Source: Urechidicola croceus
GTDB taxonomy: Bacteria; Bacteroidota; Bacteroidia; Flavobacteriales; Flavobacteriaceae
DNA: 64,000 nucleotides
Assembly: GCA_905181865.1 (NCBI GenBank)
Contig: CAJIZG010000001.1
Span: 62,001-126,000 of the forward strand
Reading direction: 5' to 3'
The notes beneath the pieces were generated by a model that searched no databases, was not told the origin of the DNA, and saw nothing but the letters and a program-made list of their open reading frames with translations. How positions within the stretch are numbered: the stretch's first letter is position 1; each line of letters opens with the position of its first letter. Below are positions 8,863 through 18,178 of the stretch, in pieces. Position numbers and translations under genes: made by a program.

Positions 8863-9582
8863 TTATTCTTTTACAAAAACCATACAATGTTGCCATGGAA
8901 GGTTATCTATATTTCTTTCTAGCCTCATTCCTGACGCTTTCATTTCTTCAATCGCTTGTTTCTCTGACATTTTATGAATCTTTTTAATAGGCACACTTAC
9001 ATCTTCGCCCCTATACTCTATTAAATATATTTTTCCGTTTTTTCTAAGCGCCTCTTTAATTGAAAGTATCATTTCTTTAGGGAAATTAAATTCATGATAG
9101 ACATCAACCATAAGTACTTTGTCAATAGTATTTTTAGGTAAATTTACGCCTAGTTCGCTCCCTTTTACAATTTTGACATTTTTAGCATTTCGCTTTTCTC
9201 TGTTCTGACGAAGTTCTGCTAACATCTCATCTTGAATATCCACGGCGTAAATAAGTCCCGATGTACTTATTTCTGCCATTTTAAACACATGATATCCCGA
9301 TCCTGCACCAATGTCAGCGACTATATCATTATTTCCAATATTCATATTTTTTAATAATTTAGAAGTGCTTTCCTCTTGCTCACGCTCTGGACGATCTAAC
9401 CATTCTATTCCTTGGAATCCCATAACACGAGCAATTTCTCGTTCCATATACCATTTCCCAATACCATTTGGATCATCCTTTCTAAAAGTATACTCGTTTT
9501 TATTTGAAGTTTCTTGGGCTATACAAGAATTGATCGTTAAAAAATAACTTAAACAGAATACTACGTGAATATATTTTTTCAT
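8863..9582 (-). CDS. Exported class I SAM-dependent methyltransferase
   Basis: 239 residues from the ATG at 9582; the frame is open 15 codons further upstream, but a signal peptide starts here (KKYIHVVFCLSYFLTINSC). The Cys followed by IAQ could be a lipobox, or IAQ a signal peptidase I site. The SAM fold is clear: motif I VADIGAGSGYHVFKMAE, motif II AVDIQDEM, VDKVLMVDVYHEF-like (TIDKVLMVDVYHEF), and motif post-III LIEYRGED. The best match is UbiE-like enzymes of the type found secreted in Bacteroidota and Planctomycetes. An exported SAM enzyme is odd because SAM is cytoplasmic. Substrate unknown. Confidence 0.75.
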   Translation of the reverse strand: MKKYIHVVFCLSYFLTINSCIAQETSNKNEYTFRKDDPNGIGKWYMEREIARVMGFQGIEWLDRPEREQEESTSKLLKNMNIGNNDIVADIGAGSGYHVFKMAEISTSGLIYAVDIQDEMLAELRQNREKRNAKNVKIVKGSELGVNLPKNTIDKVLMVDVYHEFNFPKEMILSIKEALRKNGKIYLIEYRGEDVSVPIKKIHKMSEKQAIEEMKASGMRLERNIDNLPWQHCMVFVKE

Positions 9583-9678
9583 TTTTACTTTAAATTTAAT
9601 GTTACTAATATGTAGGGTTTCAATCAATCGTTAATTTCAAAAAAGTCCAACAAAAGCCTTATTACAACAATCATATTA

Positions 9679-10446
9679 TTATGCTCTTAACAACATAATA
9701 ATGCCTCCTATTGCCGTAACTGCTAGAACAAATTTTCTATAATTGGTATTCGAAATTTTCTTTACTATATAAATCCCTATGCAAAATCCCACCAAAATTA
9801 TGGGGAATAAAACAGAGTTCAACACTAATATTTTCAGAGTTACAGTATTCCATACAAAAATATGAAACGGTACTTTAAATACATTCACTATAAAAAACAA
9901 CATAGCTCCCGTGCCAATGAATTCTTTTTTCGGAAAACGAATTGCTAGAAAATAAATATTTGCAATAGGACCTGCTAAATTTCCAATCATAGTAGTAAAG
10001 CCGGCTAAAAATCCCATAGAACTAGAAAACACTTTATTTGATGATACAACTAGGTTATTCTTCTTTTCAAAGAATAACATTATTAAAACAGTGACAACTA
10101 TAATAACGGCCATTATTCGTTTAAAAACCACCGCAGAAATATCATTCCCTACTAATACTCCAATAAGGACACCAACGACCATCCAAGGTAACAGTTTAAA
10201 AACATATTCCCATTTCACATGCCTCCTATAATAAAATACAGCCAATATATCAGCAAAGACCAACATAGATATCAATACACCAGTAGATGGTTTTTCTCCA
10301 AAAAGTAGCGCTAATGTTATCACAATGATTACACTTAACCCTTTAATACCCGCTTTTCCCATACCTAGCAATACCATAGTAAATCCAAGTAATAACCATT
10401 CGGTTAGGTTTAAATTAAAAGAATTTAAAGTTTCTATATACCCCAT
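9679..10446 (-). CDS. TauE/SafE family sulfite/sulfonate exporter-like membrane protein
   Basis: 255 residues with about eight hydrophobic segments. The TauE/SafE pattern is visible as two half-repeats: LGMGKAGIKGLSVI in the first half and FLAGFTTMIGNLAGPIANIYF in the second. Family members carry sulfite, sulfoacetate or related anions across the inner membrane. The gene overlaps the CPXCG gene by one base and sits in an operon behind the fused E1 dehydrogenase. Nothing here indicates sulfur metabolism, so the substrate is open. Confidence 0.82.
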   Translation of the reverse strand: MGYIETLNSFNLNLTEWLLLGFTMVLLGMGKAGIKGLSVIIVITLALLFGEKPSTGVLISMLVFADILAVFYYRRHVKWEYVFKLLPWMVVGVLIGVLVGNDISAVVFKRIMAVIIVVTVLIMLFFEKKNNLVVSSNKVFSSSMGFLAGFTTMIGNLAGPIANIYFLAIRFPKKEFIGTGAMLFFIVNVFKVPFHIFVWNTVTLKILVLNSVLFPIILVGFCIGIYIVKKISNTNYRKFVLAVTAIGGIIMLLRA

Positions 10447-10628
10447 TATTGTTCTATACTTTTAAAATTAAACGATTCTAATGAGCCGTTTCGAATTACT
10501 GCCTCTATTTCAATTGGATTACAACAAACCTCACAATCTTCGATATAATTAAGTTGATCTACTGAGGTGTCCAAAAGTAAAGAAATTTCCTCCCAACAAT
10601 AGGGGCATTGAAAGTAATGTAATATCAT
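10446..10628 (-). CDS. CPXCG-motif cysteine-rich small protein
   Basis: 60 residues. CPYC (about residues 9-12) and CEVCC (about 33-37) form a four-cysteine zinc-ribbon-like knuckle, as in the CPXCG motif family (Cys_rich_CPXG). The function of the family is unknown. The gene lies one base after the E1 fusion gene and overlaps tauE, so the three are likely cotranscribed. A zinc-binding role is inferred from the cysteine spacing. Confidence 0.8.
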   Translation of the reverse strand: MILHYFQCPYCWEEISLLLDTSVDQLNYIEDCEVCCNPIEIEAVIRNGSLESFNFKSIEQ

Positions 10629-10629
10629 T

Positions 10630-12606
10630 TTAATAATTTATTAAATCTTGTAAATCCGCTGCAAATTTATTTTTAGATAAAAAATTATATTCCAACGCAC
10701 TCGCAAAGGGAATTGGAGTTTCTATACTAGCGCACCTTTTTATAGGAGCGTCTAAATACTCAAAACAATTTTCTGTAATTAACGCTGCTAAATCTGAAGC
10801 TATCCCTCCAAACAACGTATCTTCTTGTAAAATAAGTGCCTTTCCGTTCTTTTTTACAGAATGGTAAATAGTTTCAGTATCCAATGGCTGTAAAGTTCTT
10901 AAATCGATTAAATCCACTGATAACTTCATTTCTTTTAACACTTCCAATGCCCAATGAATACCTGCTCCATATGATATTATGGTTACCTCATCCCCTCTCT
11001 TTATCACTGTTGCTTTCCCAAATGGAATGGTAAAATACGCTTCAGACACTTCTTGTTCTATACTTCTATATAACCCCTTATGTTCAAAAAAAAGCACTGG
11101 GTTTGGATCTTCTATAGCCATTGCTAATAATCCTTTTGCATCTTCTGGAAACGCCGGATACACCACTTTTAAACCAGGAACCTTCGTAAACCACGCTTCA
11201 TTCGTTTGACTATGAAACGGTCCCGCACCAACATCTCCTCCACACGGCATCCTCAAAACAATAGCTGCATTCTGTCCCCATCTATAATGAGATTTAGCTA
11301 ATAAGTTTACGACTGGATTAAATCCAGATGAAATGAAATCTGAAAATTGTAATTCTACAACTGCTTTATATCCGTTAATTGACAAGCCATATGCCGTTTC
11401 AATAATGCCCGATTCACATATTGGGGTATTACGTATTCTCTCTTTGCCAAACTGCTCCAAAAATCCATTGGTAACCTTAAATACTCCTCCAAAGGCTGCA
11501 ATATCTTGCCCTAGAAGCACTAAATTATCATACCGTTCCATACATTGATACAATCCCTTGGAGATAGCGTCTACAAAACGATACTTTACTTTATTTTCTG
11601 AAGGTTCAATAACTTTTGGAAAAAAAGACTTAAATACATCGTCAAGTTCATTTTGAACTGTTGATTTATGAGATAATTCTTCTTCCGCAATTTTCCAATC
11701 TTTATTAATTCTCTTTAAAATTTCAATTTTTAACAACTCATTCTCTTCTGAGTTTATCAACTTATGCTCCAAAAGAAAGGTGTAATACGTAGTTACAGGA
11801 TCTTTTTTTGACCATAAATCTAACAACTCTTCTGGAACGTATTTTGTGCCACTAGCCTCTTCGTGCCCCCTCATTCTAAAAGTCTTAAACTCTAACAGTA
11901 TAGGTCTTGGATCCTCACGCATCTCTTTAGCCAATTTTTTCACCTTAGAATAGACCTCCAACACATTGTTTCCATCAATAGTATGACTTTCCATTCCATA
12001 CCCTATTCCTTTATCTGAAATATCCTGATTCAAAAATTGTTCGGTGCTTGGTGTTGACAATCCATAGCCATTATGTTCAATACAAAAAATAACTGGCAAT
12101 CCCCATACAGAAGCGATATTAAGCGCTTCATGAAAGTCCCCCTCACTCGTTCCTCCCTCTCCAGAAAAAACCGCTGTAACTTTCTTATTATTACTCAAAA
12201 GATTTGCTAATGCAATGCCATCTGCCACCCCTAACTGAGGCCCAAGGTGAGAAATCATTCCAATTATATGATGTTTTTGACTACCAAAATGAAAAGAGCG
12301 ATCTCTACCTTTGGTAAAACCACTCATCTTCCCTTGCCATTGTGCAAACAATCTATGAAGAGGAATATTCCTTGAAGTAAATACACCTAAATTTCGATGC
12401 ATCGGTAAAATGTATTCTTCTTCATTTAGAGCCATTGTTACTCCTACTGCAATCGCTTCTTGACCAATCCCCGAAAACCACTTAGAAACCTTCCCTTGAC
12501 GCAATAAAATAAGCATTTTTTCCTCTATCATTCTAGGGAGTAGTAAACTCTTATATAAACCAATTAATAGTTTATTAGAATAAATATTTCTATTAAAATT
12601 GGCCAA
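10630..12606 (-). CDS. Fused 2-oxoacid dehydrogenase E1 alpha/beta subunit (branched-chain type)
   Basis: 658 residues. The first half is an E1 alpha: RMIEEKMLILLRQGKVSKWF, GIGQEAIAVG, and a thiamine-diphosphate motif with GEGGTSEGDFHEALNIAS. The second half from about residue 335 is an E1 beta: LLGQDIAAFGGVFKVT, NTPICESGIIETAYG, MPCGGDVGAGPFHSQTNEAW, LIDLRTLQPLD. The fusion decarboxylates a branched-chain 2-oxoacid or pyruvate and passes the acyl group to an E2 lipoyl protein encoded elsewhere. Start is TTG at 12606, since the first ATG lies inside the conserved RMIEE helix. The linker is short and both active sites look complete. Confidence 0.88.
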   Translation of the reverse strand: MANFNRNIYSNKLLIGLYKSLLLPRMIEEKMLILLRQGKVSKWFSGIGQEAIAVGVTMALNEEEYILPMHRNLGVFTSRNIPLHRLFAQWQGKMSGFTKGRDRSFHFGSQKHHIIGMISHLGPQLGVADGIALANLLSNNKKVTAVFSGEGGTSEGDFHEALNIASVWGLPVIFCIEHNGYGLSTPSTEQFLNQDISDKGIGYGMESHTIDGNNVLEVYSKVKKLAKEMREDPRPILLEFKTFRMRGHEEASGTKYVPEELLDLWSKKDPVTTYYTFLLEHKLINSEENELLKIEILKRINKDWKIAEEELSHKSTVQNELDDVFKSFFPKVIEPSENKVKYRFVDAISKGLYQCMERYDNLVLLGQDIAAFGGVFKVTNGFLEQFGKERIRNTPICESGIIETAYGLSINGYKAVVELQFSDFISSGFNPVVNLLAKSHYRWGQNAAIVLRMPCGGDVGAGPFHSQTNEAWFTKVPGLKVVYPAFPEDAKGLLAMAIEDPNPVLFFEHKGLYRSIEQEVSEAYFTIPFGKATVIKRGDEVTIISYGAGIHWALEVLKEMKLSVDLIDLRTLQPLDTETIYHSVKKNGKALILQEDTLFGGIASDLAALITENCFEYLDAPIKRCASIETPIPFASALEYNFLSKNKFAADLQDLINY

Positions 12607-12645
12607 GGACTTGTTTATTAAGTTCTAAAAATAAATAATATACGA

Positions 12646-12695
12646 AAATAAAAATCCTCATCATTTAAAATGATGAGGATTTCATATTTTTTTTA
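12646..12695 (-). terminator. Hairpin terminator downstream of the Lrp-family gene
   Basis: AATCCTCATCATT (from 12654) pairs with AATGATGAGGATT over a four-base loop, flanked by A and T runs. It lies just past the Lrp gene stop and ahead of the E1 gene, separating the two transcripts. Confidence 0.8.
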
Positions 12696-12706
12696 CTGTT
12701 AAACGT

Positions 12707-13186
12707 TTAAAATTCTCTAAATACAGAGTGCATTAATCTTTTTTTATCATTAATACTCTCCTCTAAAGAAATCATAGTTTCTGTTCTTGCTACTCCGTCT
12801 ATATCATCTACCATAAATATTATTTCTTTAGCATGATTCGTATCTTTAGCCCTAATCTTACAAAATATATTGTATTTTCCAGCAGTGATGTAAGCAACGG
12901 TAATATTCGGAATATTGCGTAAATCTTCAATTACTTTCTTAGACTTAGAAGTTTTCTCTAGAAAAATTCCAGTATGAGCAATAAATGAATAATTCATTTT
13001 TTCATAGTCAATCGTTAACGTAGATCCTTTAATTATACCCTCTTCTTCCATCTTCTTTACACGCACATGAATGGTCCCTGCAGAAACAACTAATTGTTTT
13101 GCTATATCAGTGAATGGAGTACGAGCATTTTCAATTAAAACATCTAAAATCTGATGATCAATTTCATCTAAAACAAATTTTTTCAT
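12707..13186 (-). CDS. Lrp/AsnC family transcriptional regulator
   Basis: 159 residues. An N-terminal winged helix (LDEIDHQILDVLIENARTPF, VSAGTIHVRVKKMEEEGII) is followed by the RAM effector-binding domain (YITAGKYNIFCKIRA, VDDIDGVARTETMISLEE). Lrp-family proteins bind amino acids and tune amino-acid metabolism, often their own gene too. It lies next to the branched-chain-type E1 gene on the same strand, separated by a terminator, so regulation of that operon is plausible but unproven. A perfect -7 box (TAATTTTG) lies at 13221-13228. Confidence 0.9.
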   Translation of the reverse strand: MKKFVLDEIDHQILDVLIENARTPFTDIAKQLVVSAGTIHVRVKKMEEEGIIKGSTLTIDYEKMNYSFIAHTGIFLEKTSKSKKVIEDLRNIPNITVAYITAGKYNIFCKIRAKDTNHAKEIIFMVDDIDGVARTETMISLEESINDKKRLMHSVFREF

Positions 13187-13220
13187 AATTGATAATTAAT
13201 TGTAAATAATAAATTTAAGG

Positions 13221-13228
13221 CAAAATTA
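13221..13228 (-). promoter_or_regulatory. -7 box TAATTTTG of the Lrp-family gene
   Basis: A perfect TAnnTTTG on the reverse strand, 35 bases upstream of the start, giving a short leader of about 28 bases. Confidence 0.45.
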
Positions 13229-13278
13229 CTAAAAATTTTCTAATAAAAGAGTAATTAAATTACTATATACATAATAAA

Positions 13279-14370
13279 TTATTGTTTAAACGGCTTATTT
13301 TCTAAATCGATTTCTACATATCCAATGTTCATTTTAAGATCACCAAGTTTCTCTACTTCACTAAATTTAAACAACTCATTATCAACAACTTTATACTTGA
13401 ATAATACACCAACGTCTGTCGTTTTATTTACCTCTTCTTCAACCACTAGCGCATTCCTATATATAATATCAAAGAATAATTTATCGTTATTCGGGATATC
13501 AAAATACGATTTATAGTCGCTATAATCATTAGAAATAGCTAAAAAATGAAGCCCCTGCAACAGTGAAAATAAATTATATTTTCGTGTTTTTTCACGATTA
13601 TAATCCTCAGGATAATGACCCGCCTCAATAAGAATCGTATTATAGCCCAATTTTTGAAAGTTATCTCCTGTAGCCGTTGGATAATACTCATCCGTATACC
13701 TTCCAACATGATTAGGAATACATTCTTGAAGCAATGTATTCATAGATGCAATTACACTCATAGTCTCTGCTCTACCCTTTGTAATTGCTCTAGAAGCCTC
13801 TTCCGATGGCGCCAAAAAAGATATTGTAGCAGGATTTGTGGTGCCTTTTACATTAAAAATTGTCCGTTGATCATGTAGATTAAAACAAAAATGCGGTTTA
13901 AACATATCTAATACATTTCTGAGCAGTCTACTCTCCCCTGCTTTCAAGTTTACAGCATCTCTATTCAAATCAATATTCTCAGCATTTTCACGTGTATAAA
14001 GAATTGCTCCATCAGGATTAAGCATTGGAATAAAAATTAAAGTGCAGTTTTGAAGTATACGCGTCTTGATTTCTTCCATCTCATGAGATCCAGATAAAAA
14101 ATTGAATAAATCAAAAATAGCTTTCGTCCCAGTGCTTTCATTTCCATGCATTTGAGACCATATCAATATTCGTTTCTCGCCTGTACCTATTGAAATTTTG
14201 TAAATAGGAATGTCATTCTTAGATTCCCCTAGGACTTGTACTCCAAAATCTGTTGTAAGTTTATGAATAAGCGGATCAATATCATCGAATAAAATTCGTA
14301 ATCCTTTTAATTCTTTCTCGTTATGATGAGCGTACCAATGCTCTAATTTTTCTAAATTAATTGTTTGCAT
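13279..14370 (-). CDS. M14 family zinc carboxypeptidase
   Basis: 363 residues without a signal peptide. Zinc ligands are visible as MHGNE (HxxE, about residues 75-79) and the later His in FNLHDQR. The catalytic Glu fits LIEAGHYPED (about residue 243). MLNPDGAILYTRENAENIDLN matches the M14 NPDG...NxDLNR region. The cytoplasmic location suggests peptide turnover or a succinylglutamate-desuccinylase-like role rather than secretion. A TATTTTTG box at 14375-14382 ends six bases from the ATG, so the mRNA may be nearly leaderless. Confidence 0.8.
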   Translation of the reverse strand: MQTINLEKLEHWYAHHNEKELKGLRILFDDIDPLIHKLTTDFGVQVLGESKNDIPIYKISIGTGEKRILIWSQMHGNESTGTKAIFDLFNFLSGSHEMEEIKTRILQNCTLIFIPMLNPDGAILYTRENAENIDLNRDAVNLKAGESRLLRNVLDMFKPHFCFNLHDQRTIFNVKGTTNPATISFLAPSEEASRAITKGRAETMSVIASMNTLLQECIPNHVGRYTDEYYPTATGDNFQKLGYNTILIEAGHYPEDYNREKTRKYNLFSLLQGLHFLAISNDYSDYKSYFDIPNNDKLFFDIIYRNALVVEEEVNKTTDVGVLFKYKVVDNELFKFSEVEKLGDLKMNIGYVEIDLENKPFKQ

Positions 14371-14652
14371 GCAACAAAAATAATCAATAGATAGTTTACA
14401 ATTGTAACGATTTATAAAAAGTTTATATCGCCCGTATTGTAACGCTGTTTACAATTATATATGCATATCACAGACAATCAAAATTTATATAGTACTTAAC
14501 TATAGCTGAACTACAATTTTATTAAAATCAATAATTTAGGTACGTTTATATAAAGTTATCGTACACTCTTATATTGGCTTTATAAAAAATTGTTTAAATA
14601 GCATAAATACACTAACTTTACAATCATAACAATAATGTTACATATGTAAACA
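14371..14652. other. Divergent promoter region between the M14 peptidase and XRE genes
   Basis: 282 bases, very AT-rich, with no credible gene. It holds a TATTTTTG box for the M14 gene (reverse strand, 14375-14382) and TTG-N20-TAACTTTA (14590-14620) ahead of the XRE gene. The repeated words GTAAAC/GTTTAC and ACAATTGTA near 14394-14460 may be regulator sites, but I could not build a consistent dyad. Confidence 0.4.
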
Positions 14653-15042
14653 ATGATAAGTAATTTAGAATTTGTAGAAAGGCTTAAAATACTAATGTCT
14701 CATTTTGGATTGACAGCCACCGCCCTCGCGGACTCAATTGAAGTGCAACGCTCGAGTATATCACATTTACTCTCTGGGCGGAATAAGCCTTCCTTAGATT
14801 TTGTTTTAAAAATTTTACATAAATATCCAGAAGTAGAATTATACTGGTTGTTAAATGGAAAAGGATCTTTTCCAGATAAAAATGAAACCAAGACCCCTTC
14901 TCTATTTTCGCATAAAACGACTCCTCAAAAATTCGAAAAAGTAATTGCCGAAAAAAAGGAAACAATAGTTGAAGAAAAAAAAGAAATTGAAAAAATTGTC
15001 ATTTTCTATAAAAATGGAACTTTTAAAAGTTACACTCCTTAA
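14653..15042 (+). CDS. XRE-family helix-turn-helix regulator with a charged tail
   Basis: 129 residues. Residues 5-70 form a Cro/CI-type HTH: FVERLKILMSHFGLTATALA, then VQRSSISHLLSGRNKPSLDF (recognition helix). The LYWLLNGKGSF segment is typical of flavobacterial XRE proteins. The last 55 residues are Lys/Glu-rich (EKVIAEKKETIVEEKKEIEK) and likely a solvent-exposed helix, ending in a short IVIFYKNGTFKSY strand. No partner gene is evident. The stop overlaps that of the convergent aminopeptidase gene by four bases. Confidence 0.82.
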   Translation: MISNLEFVERLKILMSHFGLTATALADSIEVQRSSISHLLSGRNKPSLDFVLKILHKYPEVELYWLLNGKGSFPDKNETKTPSLFSHKTTPQKFEKVIAEKKETIVEEKKEIEKIVIFYKNGTFKSYTP

Positions 15043-17498
15043 CTAATTAATTTTGCCATCCCCACTCTTATAAGCCCCTCTAATTCTCTTTTATTTGAAT
15101 GCGTCGAGCCTTTTTGTAAATATTGCATTTGTCTCAAAAAATTCACTGCTGCTTCCTTTCCTCCCTGTTTTTTGAATTTAACACCAATTTTAACCAAACT
15201 TGAAACTAAATTCCCAATTGCTTCCTGGCTATCACTTCGCGCGATCCATTCAAACGCTCCCATATACGCATTAGCTACTTTCTTCTCCTGAACAAAAAAT
15301 AATCCTCGTGTTAAGTGCTTTCCAATATATGCCATATCTTTTTCATCGTGACGCTCGATATAATACCCTGTCAAAATTGGCGACATATTATCCTTTATCA
15401 TTTCTGGTAAGGCGTCAACTTTTGTCAACGTATTTTCCTTATCTAATTCGTACAACCCAATCACTGCGCTTTCAACCACACTAAATGATTCACTCTCCAG
15501 TGCTCCAATGAAATGATTGATATATTTTGGATCTACTAATTTTGCCAATGTTGTATTCGCAGCGGCTCTCACCAAAGTATTTGAATCGCTCTTGGCTAAA
15601 ATTTCTACTTTCTTGATAGCATCTTCTTTGGCGTGTTTATTTATTAAGTTTAATTTATTCAAGGCCAAGATTCTTATATGAAAAGAAGGATCATTCATCG
15701 CAATTGTTACCGAACCGAATACATCTTTTTGATCCTGACTTGTACTGATTTCTTCTAAAGCCAATTTTCTAGAAATATATTCCTCCGCATGATTGTATTG
15801 ATACATATTCTCCTCAATAGATTTATTATGAATTATTTCTGTAAGAAGAGACCCTGAAGGATCAATATTTACCAATTTCGGTTTTGAACTTACTGAAAAG
15901 GTAAAGGAATGATCTCTGTTATTAATCCATACTTGATGAGACGATTTTCTTCCGTCTTTTTCATATATATCTATTTCTAACGGAAACTGATATACTTTTT
16001 CAGTTTGACGGATTTTTACAGTAACAATGTCATTGAACTCTCCAACTATATGTGTTGCTATTAATTTAGGATGACCGCTATCAAAAAACCATTGATTAAA
16101 AAACCAATTTAAATCGCGACCACTCACCGCTTCAAATGCCAAACGTAATTGATGCGCCTCGCCTGTTCCAAATTTATTATCCAGTAAGTATCTTTGTAAG
16201 CCTGCAAAAAATTGCGCATCTCCCAAGATCTTTCGTAGCATGTGTAAAATCATGCCTCCTTTATCATAACTTACACTATCAAATAGATCGTCATCCGTTT
16301 CATATTTGAATCGGATTAAATTCTTTTCTTCATTTAGACCTTCCTTATCAAAATATTTTTTCTTAGAGTTCAATAAAGTTTCATCTGCATAATCTTTACC
16401 ATAGGCATGCTCAAACCACAAATACTCTCCATAATTTGCAAATGCTTCATTCAATGCTAAATTACTCCAACTTTCTGCAGTAACAATATTACCAAACCAA
16501 TGATGAAATATTTCATGAGCAATGGTAGCCTCCCATTTGTTCTCATCAATCAGCTCTCCTTTTTCTTGGTATGCATTTTCACCATGAACTACAGCAGTCG
16601 TATTTTCCATAGCACCACTTATATAATCTCGCGCAACCATTTGACTGTATTTATCCCATGGATACTCAACACCTAATAAATTTTCATAGAAACTTAAAAT
16701 TTCTGGAGTTTTCCCAAAAATATCTCGTGCTAAAGATTCATACTTTTCTTCTACATAATACTCTATTGGTATTCCTTTCCAAGAATCCTTTACAATTTTA
16801 AATTCTCCGGCACCCATAAAAAACAAATAAGGAGCGTGCTTTTGATCTTGCTTCCAATAATCTGTGCGGGTTCCATCGGTGTTTTCTTTCTGACTTATCA
16901 AGGTTCCGTTTGAAAGTGTTACAAATTTATTAGGAACCGTCATTAAAATCTCTTGTGTCGTTTTTTGATTTGGAGCATCTATCGTGGGGAACCAAACACT
17001 ATTATTTTCTGTTTCACCCTCTGTCCAAATTTGTGTCGGTTTATCAGGGTCTTGATCTAGAGGATCTATAAAATACAACCCCTTTTTATCTATACTTTTA
17101 AATCCTTTTTCATTTTTTACGCGATTAGGACGAGAGGTATAATTTACATAAACAGTAAACTCCTCTCCCCTTTTATATGCGCGATCTAAATCAACAATCA
17201 ATTCCCTATTCTCGAAATAATTGTACGGCATTTTTTTATTATTCACAGTTACATCATGAATAATCATTTCTTTAGCATCAAAAATTATTTTACTTGTAGG
17301 GCTAAAATTTGGGGTAGCCGTAATCCAAGCCTCTCCTTCTAACTCACTCTCTGGAATATTGAATTTTACATCTAGTTTGGTGTGGACAAGATTATTTATT
17401 TTATCTCTTGAAGTCTTGTAAACATATCGGTTAGACTGAGCATATCCGAAAAAAGAGATACTTATATATAATACTAATAATAAATTTTTTATTTTCAT
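15039..17498 (-). CDS. Exported M1 family metallo-aminopeptidase
   Basis: 819 residues from the ATG at 17498, which opens a signal peptide (KIKNLLLVLYISISFFGYAQ); nine further upstream codons are open but unlikely to be translated. The M1 signature is complete: the GAMEN exopeptidase motif (SGAMENTTAVV) and the zinc site HEIFHHWFGN with the distant Glu in NEAFANYGEY. The C-terminal 250 residues look like HEAT-type helices. It trims N-terminal residues from peptides in the periplasm or at the outer membrane. It stands alone, convergent with the XRE gene. Confidence 0.92.
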   Translation of the reverse strand: MKIKNLLLVLYISISFFGYAQSNRYVYKTSRDKINNLVHTKLDVKFNIPESELEGEAWITATPNFSPTSKIIFDAKEMIIHDVTVNNKKMPYNYFENRELIVDLDRAYKRGEEFTVYVNYTSRPNRVKNEKGFKSIDKKGLYFIDPLDQDPDKPTQIWTEGETENNSVWFPTIDAPNQKTTQEILMTVPNKFVTLSNGTLISQKENTDGTRTDYWKQDQKHAPYLFFMGAGEFKIVKDSWKGIPIEYYVEEKYESLARDIFGKTPEILSFYENLLGVEYPWDKYSQMVARDYISGAMENTTAVVHGENAYQEKGELIDENKWEATIAHEIFHHWFGNIVTAESWSNLALNEAFANYGEYLWFEHAYGKDYADETLLNSKKKYFDKEGLNEEKNLIRFKYETDDDLFDSVSYDKGGMILHMLRKILGDAQFFAGLQRYLLDNKFGTGEAHQLRLAFEAVSGRDLNWFFNQWFFDSGHPKLIATHIVGEFNDIVTVKIRQTEKVYQFPLEIDIYEKDGRKSSHQVWINNRDHSFTFSVSSKPKLVNIDPSGSLLTEIIHNKSIEENMYQYNHAEEYISRKLALEEISTSQDQKDVFGSVTIAMNDPSFHIRILALNKLNLINKHAKEDAIKKVEILAKSDSNTLVRAAANTTLAKLVDPKYINHFIGALESESFSVVESAVIGLYELDKENTLTKVDALPEMIKDNMSPILTGYYIERHDEKDMAYIGKHLTRGLFFVQEKKVANAYMGAFEWIARSDSQEAIGNLVSSLVKIGVKFKKQGGKEAAVNFLRQMQYLQKGSTHSNKRELEGLIRVGMAKLIS

Positions 17499-17571
17499 AA
17501 ATGCTCTATAATTAAAACATAGCATACAAATATAAATGAATGTAGTAAAACACCAGTTAATATATAGTTAA

Positions 17572-17605
17572 AAGCCGCTTAGAAAATCTAAGCGGCTTAA
17601 AAATT
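17572..17605 (-). terminator. Hairpin terminator of the ECF sigma operon
   Basis: AAGCCGCTTAGA (17572-17583) pairs perfectly with TCTAAGCGGCTT (17587-17598) over three bases. It lies just downstream of the second DUF4252 gene. Confidence 0.85.
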
Positions 17606-17622
17606 AAAGAGTACGTTCCAAA

Positions 17623-18171
17623 TTATTTAATTGAACCAAGAAATGAGGTTATCTGCTCTATAGCTACATTTTTATCATTTACATTGATTTCAGCGGCCAG
17701 CGCCATCATTTTAGAAGGATTCATTTTATTTCCCAAAACTCTAATAAGAGCAAAACCGAGATCTGTATCAGATCCAAAAAATAGTACCTCATCAATGGCA
17801 TTATCTTCACCTAAATATGTCACTTGCATTGATTTATTCTCATTATCAAACCGTATCAATTCTTTATATTTAGAATTCTTCAAGATCTTCTTTACCTTTA
17901 GTTGTTCTTCGGCATATTCAACTTTATTCTCTTCTGATTTTTGAAATCCTAAGAAATTAATTTTCTTAACAGAGTTCAATGTTGCTTTCACTTCTTTCGT
18001 CGCATCGTCGTTTTTTAAACTCAAAAAACTAGAAGGAATATCAATGGCTATAAAATTTGAACTAGATTGACTATCTACATAATATTCTTGTAATGATTGG
18101 GATTTCTTACAAGATACCAGTATCAAACTAATTATAAAAGCGAACCCTATATATTTGATTTTAACGATCAT
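17623..18171 (-). CDS. DUF4252 lipoprotein (second copy)
   Basis: 182 residues from the ATG at 18171. It opens with a lipoprotein signal (VKIKYIGFAFIISLILVSC), the Cys being the lipidation site. An ATG 24 bases upstream would overlap the previous gene and put eight charged residues in front. The body resembles the neighbouring DUF4252 protein: a KKINFLGFQKS segment, LIRFDNENKSMQVTYLGEDN and a C-terminal LALAAEINVNDKN-like helix. Function unknown. It is the last gene of a four-gene ECF sigma operon and ends at a strong terminator. The two DUF4252 genes look like an old tandem duplication. Confidence 0.78.
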   Translation of the reverse strand: MIVKIKYIGFAFIISLILVSCKKSQSLQEYYVDSQSSSNFIAIDIPSSFLSLKNDDATKEVKATLNSVKKINFLGFQKSEENKVEYAEEQLKVKKILKNSKYKELIRFDNENKSMQVTYLGEDNAIDEVLFFGSDTDLGFALIRVLGNKMNPSKMMALAAEINVNDKNVAIEQITSFLGSIK

Positions 18172-18178
18172 ACTAAAT

